Below are positions 11,493 to 22,757 of a stretch of 64,000 bases of DNA, in pieces (positions within the stretch are counted from its first letter, which is position 1; each line of letters starts with the position of its first letter). The stretch spans positions 1-64,000 of the forward strand of contig JANBQC010000005.1 in assembly GCA_027576995.1 (NCBI GenBank), given 5' to 3'. The notes under the pieces were generated by a model. That model did not search any database. It was given only the letters and a program-made list of their open reading frames with translations, and was not told the origin of the DNA. This DNA is from Dimargaris cristalligena (Eukaryota > Kickxellomycota > Dimargaritomycetes > Dimargaritales > Dimargaritaceae). Both the position numbers and the translations under genes were made by a program.

Positions 11493-12439
11493 TTAGACCT
11501 TCTTCTTGTCCGGATCTACCGAGTCGAGGGGAGGGCTGCCACTGGATGGTGAAGGTGGATGCGAATGAACGTCAATGGCGGAGTCTCCGTCCGTAGAGGG
11601 AGTGTACTCGCCGGCCTCACTGGCACGGTCCAGAATCTGGTTATGGGCGCGAAGTAGGTTCACTTCCAACAGAGGCATATCCAGCTCGTGGCTTAATTGG
11701 TGAATAGAAGCAACAGAGAGGGGATCCTCATCAGTGACTCGGAATAGGGCCTCACGGGCCTGGAAGATGGGGTCAGTACCGGTGAAATCGACCTGGTTGT
11801 TGTGTAGCAGCCAGAGGAGGTGGTCGGCGCCCTGGTAGGCGCGGTAATGACTGTAGACCCGGAACAGGTTGTAGAAGAGGAATACGTTGGGGACCAGCGG
11901 CACCAGGCTAAAGGCCAGGGACAGGGGCAGCCAAAGGCAGCTTAGGGTGAGGTAGCGTTGGTGATAGGGTTTGCGCTGGGTGATTAAATGGGTAAGTTTG
12001 GTCTGCACCTCGTCGGTGTCCAGGGTTGCGGGGCATATTACGGGCATCTGGGAGAAGGTGAGAGGGTATAGTGCCACGTAATGAAAAGGAATGATTAATA
12101 AGAACAATCTGGTATGAGGGCATGGCCAAAAGCAATAGAGATATATAGAGTGACGTATGCCCAAAAGAGATAGGTATTTCTTACCCGGCCGCGATCTTCG
12201 ACGGGGTTGCGAGGGGGAACGCTCTTCAGAAACCATTCGTGGTAGTCGATTTTGTCCATGAGGTTGCTACCGGAGGTATACAGGCGGAACTTCCAGCTGT
12301 TGGGCTTGGCGGCGGACAGGCCTTCCCATTTAGTGGAGGCATAGTCGACCCAGCGAGCCAGACGACCCGAGGGCAGGACGGAGGTTTGGCAGTGGTAGCC
12401 CCAGTGGTTCTTAAAAATGGGAACAACGAAGAGACGCAT
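11493..12439 (-). CDS. Mit_KHE1 family mitochondrial protein (K+/H+ exchange related)
   Basis: This protein resembles fungal mitochondrial proteins of the Mit_KHE1 family (yeast Mrs7/YDL183C type), linked to potassium/proton exchange across the inner membrane. There are two exons on the minus strand, 12439-12185 and 12047-11493. The 137-base intron has donor GTAAGA and acceptor TTCTCCCAG, phase 0. The product has 269 aa. The head reads MRLFVVPI and is followed by a WxxYAxxKWEGL-type segment, as in the family. The middle has a hydrophobic stretch encoded around 11960-11860 (LPLSLAFSLVPLVPNVFLFY), then a Tyr-rich YSHYRAYQGADHLLWLL. The acidic, Ser/Pro-rich tail is probably disordered. Family assignment rests on motif memory; the transport role is known only for relatives. 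Confidence 0.8.
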
Positions 12440-13435
12440 GGTGGGAGACGGTGTTTGAGAAAGGGAAATGCCAAGGCCGAAATAGAAGAAGAAAGAGAAG
12501 CGAAGTGAAGTGAAGCAGAGAAAGAGTGCAGCGGGGTTTCATTGACAAGGAGAGGAGAGGAGGACCTTGGGGGTGTGGCGGGCGGACTGACCCGAGCCCA
12601 GGGGTTGGGGAGGTGCAGGAGAAACATAGAGAGACCCTCACTCGCTTATTTCCCACCCAATTTCCCCAGCCAGAGTGCACTACTACTAAATAGGCCTTCT
12701 AATAGGAGGAAAAGCGAGAAGAGTTGCTTGTTCAGCATTAGCCCACACTCCAATAGCTGAGGAAGCATTGGCCACCCGTATTAGTCAGGGTGGGCTGGCG
12801 TGCTGAATAATAGTCCCAAGCCCTGCTAATTACTAGTGAACGTGACTAATATTACCAAGAGAAAAGAGCACACGACTGACTACTTTTAATTCGATCTCTC
12901 TTGGTTATGGGGAAATTAACCGGCTAATAGGCAGCCGCCGCGTTCGCCATATACAAATATATATATATATATAATGAATTGTATAGTATAGCATTTATAT
13001 GCGCATACAAACTAAACTATACATATATAAAGCGCCTTAAAAACCCTCCTCCCTTCCGCTTCGCCCGTGTCTGACTACTGATCGCCACAACCACTCCACT
13101 CTCTTACTCTACATACTTCTCAACCCACCCTCATTTGGCCAAGGCTAATTTAACCCCATCCCAACCTGCTGCTAGCTAGTACTTACTTACTTACTTACTG
13201 ACTTATATCCTCCCTCTGTCTTTAGCAAAACTGCGCCTGCTTTTCCTTTGTAAAATAATACTTCTTGTTCTTACTCTTATTTGAAGCCTTCGGTACCCTA
13301 CCCTCCCCTAGTATAATATCTACCCAACCTTATCTATTATTCCGTATTATCCGTCCGGGCCTGTTGGTGAGACTCTATCTCTTCACCACCTTTCCCATTC
13401 AGCCATCCACTTTAGGTTGCTCTCACTTTTCCACC
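12440..13435. other. divergent promoter region, Mit_KHE1 / RIB3
   Basis: This is the shared upstream region of two divergent genes. It holds a TATATA microsatellite at about 12957-12973, a second TATATATAAA near 13022, an ACTT tetranucleotide run near 13181-13199, and long pyrimidine tracts on the RIB3 sense strand. Open frames here (for example 12411-12680 minus) follow from biased composition and look non-coding. No RNA gene was seen. Confidence 0.5.
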
Positions 13436-14710
13436 ATGACCGCCCCTGTCGAGTCTGTAGCCCCCCAAAGCGCCTACCACCAAGTGGCCGCCATCAAAGC
13501 CGAGGCCAAGGCCGCCGCCCACCAGGCTGCCTCCGCCGTCACCTTTGATTCCATCCCAGACGCCCTGGCCGAGTTCGCCAAAGGCAACATGGTCGTGGTC
13601 GTCGACAACGAAGACCGCGAAAACGAAGGTGATCTCATATTCGCCGCCGATGCCGCCACCGTCGAAAAGTTCGCCTTTACCATTCGGTACTCCAGGTAAG
13701 TTCAGCACACCCACCCTCCTTTGTTATTGACTTGGCTAGTGCATATAGCAATATCGGCTGACCATCTATTATGCGCATATTACAAGTGTCCGAGGGCGAG
13801 CATATACACACACAAGCGCGCGCTAGAAGGGCAGGCGGCTTTCGTCACCCTTTGTATAGTATATTATAGTATAGTATAGTATTAAAATAGCCCAGCATGA
13901 TTGATCCGCTAGGCACCCAGTCCAAACGCTCACTAATCTATTATTGCCGTTTGATCCACCTCCACCTCCTTCCCTCACTCTCCTCCGACCTCGTTTAGTG
14001 GGTACGTATGCTGCTCCCTACCCGAAGAACGCATGCATCAGTTGCAAATCCCCATGATGGTGGAGGACAATACCGATTATTTAAGGACTGCTTACGGCAT
14101 CACCGTGGACTACCGCCACGGCACCACCACCGGCATTTCCGCCCACGACCGGTGTCTCACTGTACGGGCCTTGGCTAACCCCCAAGTCACCGATCCTTCC
14201 GACTTTGCCCGGCCCGGCCATATGCTGCCGCTCCGCGCCGCCCCCAACGGTGTACTACAGCGACAGGGACATACCGAAACTGGCCTGGGTAAGTCCCTCT
14301 CCGGATAAATATATCCCCGGCTCTATATCCTACTAGCTTATTGATTTTTCTTCCCACCATCCCTCTACCATTGTCCAAAATAAGCTAGCCCAGCGCCATG
14401 TCTTGATCCTGATATTGCTCCCTCGTGACTCGACTAATAATCTGCCTCTGTTCGTCCCTGGTTGTACACTATACATACCCATACATATATATATATACAC
14501 CTCATCCCTATTTACACACATCCCCTTGCCGATTCAACAGACTTGTGCCGCTTGACCGGCCGCAACCAGGCCGCCGTTCTCTGCGAACTAGTCAATGATG
14601 ATGGCTCAATGAAGCGTCGGGACGACTGTTACCGATTTGCCCGGGAACATAACCTAAAACTCATCACCATCGCCGATCTTATGGCCTACCGTAGGGCCCA
14701 TAATTGTTAA
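13436..14710 (+). CDS. RIB3: 3,4-dihydroxy-2-butanone-4-phosphate synthase
   Basis: The enzyme converts ribulose 5-phosphate to 3,4-dihydroxy-2-butanone 4-phosphate plus formate, supplying the four-carbon unit for riboflavin. There are three exons: 13436-13695, 13999-14288 and 14541-14710. Both introns have GTAAGT-type donors, with acceptors GTTTAG and CAACAG, and the phases agree. The product has 239 aa. Exon 1 carries the acidic active-site loop [10 protein letters not shown]. Exon 2 carries [23 protein letters not shown] and the His-Thr-Glu of GHTETGL. Exon 3 carries [10 protein letters not shown] and the [11 protein letters not shown] ending. All known metal and substrate residues appear to be present, and the length matches monofunctional fungal Rib3. 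The Ala/Gln-rich first 35 residues are an unconserved head. It indicates a riboflavin prototroph. Confidence 0.95.
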
Positions 14711-15840
14711 ATTTACCTCCGCTTGTTCGACCGTCCCAATGGGAGAACCGCCCCGTAACTGTACCTCATTTTACTCTTCACATATAAGGGTTTGTTCCCC
14801 TGGGCGGGCGCGGCTCCTTTATCCGCCCCCTCTCCTACCGTATTTTCGGGTTTCTTTTTATCATTGTCTTATGTTTTTAATTAGTAGCATCTTAAAATCG
14901 GTCCCATTCGGGGTTGATGGCATTCTGCACCAGGGATGTCCAATATATATAATCGATAGTCCATTTTGTCTAGCCAATAATACCTCCCCCACCACTGATA
15001 ACATCCGTGTCTTGTACTATTCTATAGAGAATATTTTACAGATTGAGGGAGGATGATGAAATGCCATGTTTAGTCACAGTCCACAAGCCCCCTTAATAAT
15101 CATCTCTGAAAAGACCCTGTTGTGATCAGGCGGTATTATAAGCCCTAGTTTCATCCAAATAAGACCAACAAACGCACTGTAGGATTTCATGAATCGGCGA
15201 TACACATACTTTGCATTATTAGGATTACTTCATATGCTACGAATCTTTCGACGTATTGCAGGAACACCGGTTTATAAAGCGACTCCATTGACGCCAATGT
15301 AAATCAACATCAAAATGTAAATGTAAATGAGACGGGGGGTAAAAGAGGCAGGGGATAAGTATTATATACAGCTATGCACATTAAATTGAGGGGTAGTTGA
15401 ATAAATGCAAAATGCTTGCAGCGTATAATGAAAGGGGAGCAGCGATCTCTAGAGTTTGTGTCCTAACATCGGGAAACTATGGACACGAATGAGCTCCAAT
15501 TTCACGTAGGGCTGACTACATGAGAAATGTGAGAAGAGGGGGGTAGGAGAAGGAGGAGGGGGGAGCGGGAGGAATGTGTGAGCGATTGTTAGGGTCGTGG
15601 AGTTGGGCGAACGAGGGGAATTAGATAAAAATAAGCTAAGATCAAGTGTGGCTCGATAATAAGGAATAAATAAAATGTACAAAAAAAAAGTTATACTCCT
15701 GGTCCACATGGTACTCCCCCTCTCCCCTCCAAAAAAGCCCAACAGGGGGGATATAGGTGGATGGACTAAAATGGTGAGTAGTATAATAAAAGTATAAATC
15801 GGAATGGAGGGTGTGTAGGTGGAAAATATGAATCAGAAAA
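14711..15840. other. intergenic between convergent RIB3 and SEC2
   Basis: This spacer lies between two 3' ends. From about 15500 the plus strand is purine-rich (GGGGGGTAGGAGAAGGAGGAGGG-like), i.e. pyrimidine-rich on the SEC2 sense strand. I see no gene, structured RNA or repeat here. Confidence 0.5.
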
Positions 15841-17787
15841 TTAGTCCGTGACTGTCGAAATACTACCCGTCTCTGTCCCGCACGCTGTTTCAATCGCAAT
15901 AGCGCCCAAACGGCTAACTGCCATATTAAGTCGCAAGCGCTGGAGTTGGGCAAACGTCCGCCACGAACCCACCTGAGCTAGTAGCCCCCGGGAGATCATC
16001 CGGGTGTAGGCATAGAAATCACACGCCGACCGAAGACGCTGGCGGCACCGATGGCATAAAGGCCGCCGTTCTGGGTCGTCATCATCCAACCGGTAACGGA
16101 AGTACACCAGGGGCTCCTGGGCCATCTGAATCGGCCCCAGGGGCAACGTGAAGGACGTGGTCAATGGTTTAGCCTCAATTGCCAATTCGCAGAGTGAGCA
16201 AACGGTGGTGATCATGGCCGGGGGGCTGGTCCCCTGCGGTGTGGTAGGGGAAGGGTGCGAGGATTGCGTGCGCCCTGTCGGCACCGTAATGGTTAAAGGG
16301 GGTGCGGCGCCTTGGGGGGCGGGCGAGATGCCATTCACGGCAGGGGTTGAGTTCGACTGGGACGGATCCGTGGGACCCGAGGCGGTAAAGATAGACATAT
16401 AACCGGTGGCGGACCACGATCGGCTAGCCGACGGCATGGGGGCCGATAGGCGGACCGACCGGGCGGCCGGGGAGGCACTGGCGGGTAGAGGGTCCGAAGG
16501 GTTCTTGACCAATGCGGTGCTGGCATAGTAGGGGATCGTCTCGATCATAAGGGAGTTGGCTTGAACGGCACTGAGTAGGCGACGGTGGTGCCGCCAGGAC
16601 ATCAAATTGCTTCCGGACGAAACCACTAGCGAGGATCCGAAGCGGAGGCAGGGTTCTACATCTTCGGCAAAGCACCGCTTCATGTAGGCCGAGGCTAGGG
16701 CGGCCTTTTCGTTACGGAGAGTCAAAAACTCACTAAATTCATTAAATATCATATCATCGGCGAACAGATACAAATGAGTGAACAGGTGCAGCGGGGCGTT
16801 AGCCCCTAGGGTCTTCACTGGAAGGGTGAACTGATAAGAGCCCACCCCGCTACCGTCCGGGCCGGAGGACAGGTCATACAGTGTGGAATCCCGTGAGCCA
16901 TTAGTGCCGCCCGAAATGACCGACTCGCGGAATCCCTGGGACGGGGAGGTGGGTGAACGCCGGGGGCTGAAGAGGAGACTGAGGTCAGCCAGCGGGTCCT
17001 CGCCATTATCCCCCGAGCTGGATTCAGGCGAAGTGATACCAGTCCGTGATGCGTGGGGGTGGGACTGCTCGTAGTCCATTTGCAGGGCGCGACGCAGCTT
17101 TACCTCGCGTTCCTTGTCCTCGATGGCCTCCTCTAGGCGGATTTTCAGTTCATTGCACTGTTCTCGTTCGAAATCGACCAGTTGGGTCAATTCAGTGACC
17201 TTGCGGGCGGAAATAGCATGCCGCTTCTCCCACTGTACGCTTCGGCTCCGCTCGTCCTTGACCATTTTATTGGCCTCTTCAAACAGGCAGCGGGACAGGT
17301 CTTCCAGCTCATGCTCGACCAGGAGTTTGGCGTGCTCCACTTCACCTCGCTTTTCAGTCTCATCGATGAGCTTTTCAGCCAGGCGCTGCATATCGGTCTG
17401 GAGTTGGGTGGTGTCGACCACTCGCTTCTGATTGATGGAGTCTAGAGTATCCTGGAGTTCTTTAATTTTGGCATGGGCGGCATCCAATTCGACCTGGGAG
17501 GCGGAGGCGGTTTTCTCATGGTCGGCCCGGTCATCGACGGCCTCGGAGAGCTTTTGACTGAGGGTTTCGTTATCGGTGGATAGTTTCTGGAGCTCAAACT
17601 CTTGTTCAGTACACTTATTTTGTAGGGCGGAAAAGTCTAAGAATTCTCGGGCGGTCGGTGACCGAGGGGAGGGGTCAGGAGAGACTAGGGCCCCCCCTGG
17701 TGCTTTGAGGGCAGAGTGGGTTTCGAGCCACTCTGCCAGGTCAGCGCCGCACTGCCAACAGGCGTGCTGGGGCGCTGGGGGAGACAT
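15841..17787 (-). CDS. SEC2: Sec2/Rabin8-type Rab guanine nucleotide exchange factor
   Basis: This factor activates Sec4/Rab8-type GTPases on secretory vesicles and so drives polarised exocytosis. It is a single frame of 648 aa. Residues about 55-240 form a long coiled coil. The Sec2 core, with AEKLIDETEKRGEVEHAK and LFEEANKMVKDER, is at about 137-182 and is nearly a family signature. A second conserved block at about 335-425 (FxEFLxLR, YMKRCFAEDVEPCLRF, LSAVQANSLMIE) is typical of the Rabin/Sec2 C-terminal half. The tail has two CxxC pairs (C530/C533 and C578/C581) with a CRQRLRSACDFY segment, probably a zinc site. The N-terminus adds a further CWQC at 10-13. The region between 430 and 520 is Ser/Pro-rich. 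Confidence 0.92.
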   Translation of the reverse strand: MSPPAPQHACWQCGADLAEWLETHSALKAPGGALVSPDPSPRSPTAREFLDFSALQNKCTEQEFELQKLSTDNETLSQKLSEAVDDRADHEKTASASQVELDAAHAKIKELQDTLDSINQKRVVDTTQLQTDMQRLAEKLIDETEKRGEVEHAKLLVEHELEDLSRCLFEEANKMVKDERSRSVQWEKRHAISARKVTELTQLVDFEREQCNELKIRLEEAIEDKEREVKLRRALQMDYEQSHPHASRTGITSPESSSGDNGEDPLADLSLLFSPRRSPTSPSQGFRESVISGGTNGSRDSTLYDLSSGPDGSGVGSYQFTLPVKTLGANAPLHLFTHLYLFADDMIFNEFSEFLTLRNEKAALASAYMKRCFAEDVEPCLRFGSSLVVSSGSNLMSWRHHRRLLSAVQANSLMIETIPYYASTALVKNPSDPLPASASPAARSVRLSAPMPSASRSWSATGYMSIFTASGPTDPSQSNSTPAVNGISPAPQGAAPPLTITVPTGRTQSSHPSPTTPQGTSPPAMITTVCSLCELAIEAKPLTTSFTLPLGPIQMAQEPLVYFRYRLDDDDPERRPLCHRCRQRLRSACDFYAYTRMISRGLLAQVGSWRTFAQLQRLRLNMAVSRLGAIAIETACGTETGSISTVTD

Positions 17788-20276
17788 GGGTCTAGCGTCG
17801 GGAGCCAGGGTGGAAGAAGAACTTTAAAGAGAGAGAGGGAGAGGGTTGTTGGAGGGGGTGACGTACGGTGTGACGCGAGATAGATAAATGACAGAGCGTG
17901 TGCGGGCCAGTAGTGCTACAAGGAGAAGTGTATAGAAGTGAAACTGGGGGGAGGGTTGGCAATAGAGGAGGTAAGTGAGAAGGCGGCTTGGGACGAGGGG
18001 TTAGAGTGACAGCGGTCAAAAGCCGGGGAGGGCGGAAAAGATTCTCAGAGGCAAGTGAGAAGAGAAGGGCAGTGTAGTTTGACAAGCAGTGCCGGCGGGG
18101 GGAGTGAAGAATAAGAAGAAAATAGGGGTAAGAGGAGAAGGTGAAATGGACAGGTTCGGGAAGGTCACAAAAGGTAAGTCGCCGGACCAGAGAATATCAG
18201 GATAGAACGAGACTGCGAATGCGTACGGCCCCAAAGAAGGGCAAGTGGAGTGAGTGAGGAAGATATAGTTCTAAGTGACTGAAGAAGCAATGGCGAAGGA
18301 CGGGAAGCAGAAAAGTACAGGTATATTATGCAAAGAAAAGTAAAGTAAAGGAGAAAGAAAGAAGAGATAAGTGAGAGAGAGAAGGAGAGAGAGGGAGGGA
18401 GAGAATGGGGGCAGATAGGTAGGTATAGAAGAAAAGTTGGTTATATGCGCATATAACTAAGGCTAACTAGCCGCCCCCTTTTCCCCATTTATATTTAATC
18501 ATAAGTCTAATGTAATAGAATGGCGACCTTTCTTCTTTCCTTTCTTTTCCGAACTGCTGGGAAACAATTCTTCTCAAGCTTGTCCGGCATACCTTGGCGC
18601 TTCCTGTGTCACTCACCTTCGAAACACGCCACCCTTGTCCAACGTGCTTCGTTTTCGTCTTCGCCAGTGGTCTGGCCAACGGTCTTGATATATCTCCTCC
18701 AATTGTGCACTAAAAGAGACCTTTCCACCTACAGAACACTGCTCTACCAAACACAACTCCACCACCACTTTACTAAGCCCCTCGTCCATCTTCGGCTTAG
18801 CAGGTTTGGCGACTGTGGAAGGCGGCGGTGTATAAAGCTCGCCTTGACCATCAGAAGATGAACGCTAGACTATCTCGCTCTCGTATCACACCGGTGGTCG
18901 ACGCCTCTTTGCCCTACGACTTTGCCACTTGCCTTGTTTTTTGTAGGTTGCGAGGTGGATTCGGCGGAAGATCGAAGCCCCTTACCCCCCCCCTCCAAGC
19001 CAGAAACAGGCCATCGCAGCAATCCCCTGGGCTATTTTTAATAGTCGGGCGAAAGCCCGCCAGTAAGAGAGAGCGAACGATTACCATTTGGATACCTGGG
19101 CGATCCCCCAGTGTGAAAGTGATGGGGATTAGCTGGTGGGAGAATCGGCTGGCCGAGATAAAGATAGAATCCACAGGGCTTATTACCTATGGTTTACACC
19201 GGTGGGTCGTTGATGCGTCTGAATATATATACCCTCTAACCAAGCCATTGCCAAATAAGGTGGCGGAATTGGGCAGTAATTCCCAGAGTGACTATCCCCA
19301 GAGAAAGCGGGACCAACGGCTGCGAATTTTGGATCTAAAATTGGCACACCCTAATCCCCAATTGTACTATTTTTACCCTTTTATTTGCTGTCGGAAGGGG
19401 GGGGGGACCAATGAACCAAACGCCCTACGACACCATTAGAACCCTGAATGTGCTGTGCGCATCCGGGGCACCTTTCTCAGCTGACCTGGGGGGGATGGGG
19501 AAGCGCAAGGGGCATATCCTAAACCATCTTTTAGGTTTCGGGCCACATAATGACGACATGGATCATGGTGCGAGTGTATAACCGGGTCGGGCATTTAGTG
19601 GGCGGTTTTCGTCGGCTTTGCACAGTAAGGGCGACAGATGGGGGTTACAAAGCGATAGGGGCCTCATTTGACCACCGACCCTCTTCTATATACAATAACT
19701 CCTAATCGGTTTATTGGGAAGAGGAGGGCTTCTTCTCCGTCGCTCGTCCTAGTATAGTGGCTATTGCTTATTAGAATGGTGGAAGGTGTGTGTGTCCTTC
19801 TTTACTACGCCCCAAACGCAAACTATATGGTAAGGTTTATGAGAGGGTCAGGCAGTACGGGGTGGGATGGATGAGATGAGTCCTGTGTCCCGTCGGATAA
19901 AGCCGGGGTAGGCTATGATCCGGTCACGTGGCTATTAATATAGACAGTTGGTTGAATTAGAGAGCGGTAGATTGGCTTCCTTCCCCAACCAGACAACCCA
20001 CACAATGTCCATAAGCAGTTGATATAATGGGGGAGATGGCACAGCAAAGAGAAAGAGAGGGAGAGCTCTAGTAGGTAGGTTAGGTATACCACTAGTGTTT
20101 AGGCTCGCTGATGGGCCGGTGATTCCATAAGCGTTGATCCGCCTGAGGTTTCTCTGATCCCTAACCCTTCTTTCTTTGTTCTTTTCGCTTCCCTTGCTTG
20201 GCCCCTCCCTCCCTCTAGTTTCTTTACGGCCCTTTTATTTATTTCCTCCTCCTCCCATTCCCTTTATTTTCTCGTC
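17788..20276. other. long divergent intergenic region, SEC2 / QCR7
   Basis: 17788-18450 is almost pure pyrimidine on the SEC2 sense strand and looks like its leader and promoter. 18520-18861 and 18828-19439 (+) are open, but they lack the codon bias and motifs of the genes nearby, and I cannot support them as genes. A small CGGGC-GAAA-GCCCG hairpin sits at 19046-19059. A TCACGTG box occurs at 19924, about 350 bases before QCR7. Pyrimidine tracts from 20160 mark the QCR7 promoter. Given its 2.5 kb length, an undetected spliced gene or non-coding RNA cannot be excluded. Confidence 0.45.
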
Positions 20277-20840
20277 ATGTCATTCAAGGCTACTTACTCG
20301 CTGGCCCACATCCCCTGGGTTCGTGCCGCCCTCAAACCCTTCGCCGGTCCCTACGTGACCGCTGCCGGCTACCGCAAGGTTGGCCTGAAGTACGACGACC
20401 TGGTCCAAATCGACGCCGATCCAGTCGCCACGGAGGCTCTGCGGCGCCTTCCCGCTCACGAGGCCGATGCCCGCATCTTCCGCATGCGCCGGGCTATCCA
20501 GTGCGATCTGACCCACTCCCTCCTGCCCAAAGAACAGTGGATTCGCCCCGAAGAGGTACGCCTTTCCTTGCTTTGCCTTTGCCATAGCTATGTATTATTG
20601 CCCTACCGCGCCACTCCTTTACTGGGAGTTGCCTCTTTTCATTCCCCTCCCAGGCTACCGGAGTGGTTTCTTGCTCTATAATTCACGTTCATTGCCTCTA
20701 ACCCACCTCTGCCCTGACCACTTTGCGTATATTGTCTCCAATAGGATACCCGTTATCTGACTCCCATCGTCAAGGATGTCGCGGCCGAATTCGCCGAGCG
20801 TGAGGCTTTCGACACCGGCAAGGTCGTGGTTCAGCACTAA
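20277..20840 (+). CDS. QCR7: cytochrome bc1 complex subunit 7 (UQCRB family)
   Basis: This small matrix-side subunit of respiratory complex III is needed for assembly around cytochrome b. There are two exons, 20277-20555 and 20745-20840. The 189-base intron has donor GTACGC and acceptor CCAATAG, phase 0. The product has 124 aa, close to the 127 of yeast Qcr7. Characteristic segments are YRKVGLKYDDL, then EALRRLP, then RIFRMRRAIQ with HSLLP and QWxxPEE. Directly after the splice, DTRYLTPIVKDVAAEFAERE completes the conserved C-terminal helix. A TCACGTG box lies upstream; in yeast, Cbf1 at such boxes controls respiratory genes, but that link is only inference here. Confidence 0.95.
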
Positions 20841-21607
20841 GACCTGAATTCAATTGTTCGTAATGCTCTCTTCACTGCGTCGAGTGACCTCGACGGTGCC
20901 CCCAGATGCGTGCTCGTCTTGGTTCCTAGACCATATCCTTGTTTCGATAGATACTTCCCCTCTTCTTCCCTTTGCTGGTTTATCTGCAATGAATTTTATC
21001 CGCTTCTTACGAACATACACCAGTTGTGACGGTACAGGGGGTTTGAAATGCCCCGCTTTCCCCATTAAATTTAGAAAGTTCTGAGCCTGGAACATAGTGA
21101 AGGGGGGGGTCTGGTCTGGTTTGGTATATGGCCCAGTGCCGAGACTGGCTACATATAGCCGGGTAGATTAGAGCCTGGTTAGACATTCTCCCAATCTCCG
21201 CTCTGTTACCTGCCTCATTGATGGTCAAGGTTAAATATTAAGCGGCCCAAGAAATTGCATTCCGAGCAGGAGAGACATCCAGCTTAATTGCAGCTGTGGA
21301 GTTTTCCGCTACTATACCACCCTATATTTACGTTTTGAAGCTTGTTAGGGAAACCCTTGGGGGGAATAGAGCTACTGTTTCCGATAACTATATTCACCGA
21401 GAACGACCCTTTGAATTAATTACGCTTAGGATTCTATGGGCCATGTAGTATTTCTAATCCATTTATGAACAGAGCAGTCCCCCACTCCTTAATGTTTGGG
21501 AAAACATGCCAATTCTGAAAGTAGGATGTGTCTAAAATTAAGAATAGGGAAGGTGAGGTCCGCGGCTACCTTGCTTACTGACCATAGCCCAAATGTTCTC
21601 TTCTCGC
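20841..21607. other. intergenic between convergent QCR7 and oxidoreductase
   Basis: About 770 bases between two 3' ends. Apart from AT-rich stretches and a G-run near 21100, I see nothing that can be named. Confidence 0.5.
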
Positions 21608-22757
21608 CTACAGTTTGGCTGAGGCGGGGTCAGCCACCTTGACAACGACCTTGCCGTAAGACTCACGTGATGCAATGGTGTCCAGGGCGCTACCCACCTG
21701 GTCCAGACCGTGGAAGACCCTGGGAAAGACCACCGGTTTGAGTTGCCGCTGGGCCAGCCAGGGCAGCAGTACGCCCCACACTTCGGGTACTCTTTCGGGC
21801 TCAAAGCGAAGGTAAGCGCCCCAGTGCAGGCCCACGATGGACACGTTCTTGAGGAGGACCCGGTTCACAGCCACCTTTTCAATTTGACCCGCGGCAAAAC
21901 CGACAACGATCAAGCGACCGTTCCAAGCGGTGCATTTGAGTGACCGCTCAATCAACCCCACGGGATCATAGACGATATCCACGCCGCGGCCCTGGGGCGT
22001 TAGTTTAGCCACAGCACTGGGCCAGTTCTCGTCCCGGTAGTTTACTACGTGATCGGCACCCTGGGCCCGGACTATATCGGCCTTGGCGTCCGAACCCACA
22101 GTGGCGATAACGGTGGCCCCGAGCAGCTTGGCGATCTGGACGGCGGCTAACCCCACTCCCCCAGCGGCCGCATGGATCAGAACATGGTCGCCCCGCTTAA
22201 GCCCACCGCGGTACACTAGGCCGGCGTAGCTGGTGGGGTAGGTGATGGTGAGGCCGCAGGCTTCTTCGTAGGACAGGGCATCGGGTTTGGGGATAACCTG
22301 CTTGGCGGGGACGGCGAGGTATTCGGCGTAAGCGCCCCAGGAGTCGGAGCCCATGACGGCAGTGCCCACGTTGATGTGGCTGACGTTGGGGTGGGTCTTG
22401 ACTACTACTCCGGCGAACTCGCAGCCGGGGGTAAACGGACGGGGCGGCTTGATTTGGTATTTGCCTTGGACCTGAAGCAGTGTGGCAATAGCGGGGGGTA
22501 TGTTTTAAGGGAAGTGGTGAGTGGTTGTTGGAAGATACAACACCCCATTAATCCCGGGCTGTGGGGGTTCTTCTCAAGGACAGGCAGGGTAAGCAAAGGA
22601 TACTTCTTACCATCAGGATATCAAAGAAGTTGGTGCCCACGGCCATCACCTTCACCAGCACCTGGCCGGGCTTGAGGGTGGGGATGGGAACGTTGGCGTT
22701 CACTTTGAGCTCGCTGGTGGACTTAAGCCACTGGTCACGCACCACGAGTGCCTGCAT
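21608..22757 (-). CDS. NAD(P)H:quinone oxidoreductase-like, zinc-free MDR family
   Basis: This medium-chain reductase is of the quinone oxidoreductase (zeta-crystallin-like) group, acting on quinones or enones with NADPH. There are two exons on the minus strand, 22757-22611 and 22471-21608. The 139-base intron has donor GTAAGA and acceptor CTGCTTCAG, phase 0. The product has 336 aa. The N-terminal GroES-like fold has TNFFDILMVQGKYQ, then PFTPGCEFAGVV. The nucleotide-binding site AAAGGVG is at about 150-156, followed by LGATVIATVGS. The distal YDPVG and YGKVVVKV segments are also typical. The catalytic zinc ligands of alcohol dehydrogenases are absent, as expected. Cellular location and substrate cannot be told. 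A second, differently built MDR reductase lies at 50878-52235. Confidence 0.9.

Noticed and set aside
19100..19180. GATTAGCTGGTGGGAG stretch resembling a small-subunit rRNA segment and AGAATCCACAGGGCTTAT resembling the RNase P RNA CR-V region
   Set aside because: Only 15-18 bases match loosely and the neighbouring conserved regions are absent.
18828..19439. 203-codon plus-strand frame upstream of QCR7
   Set aside because: No family resemblance, mixed codon use and no clear promoter; not supported as a gene.
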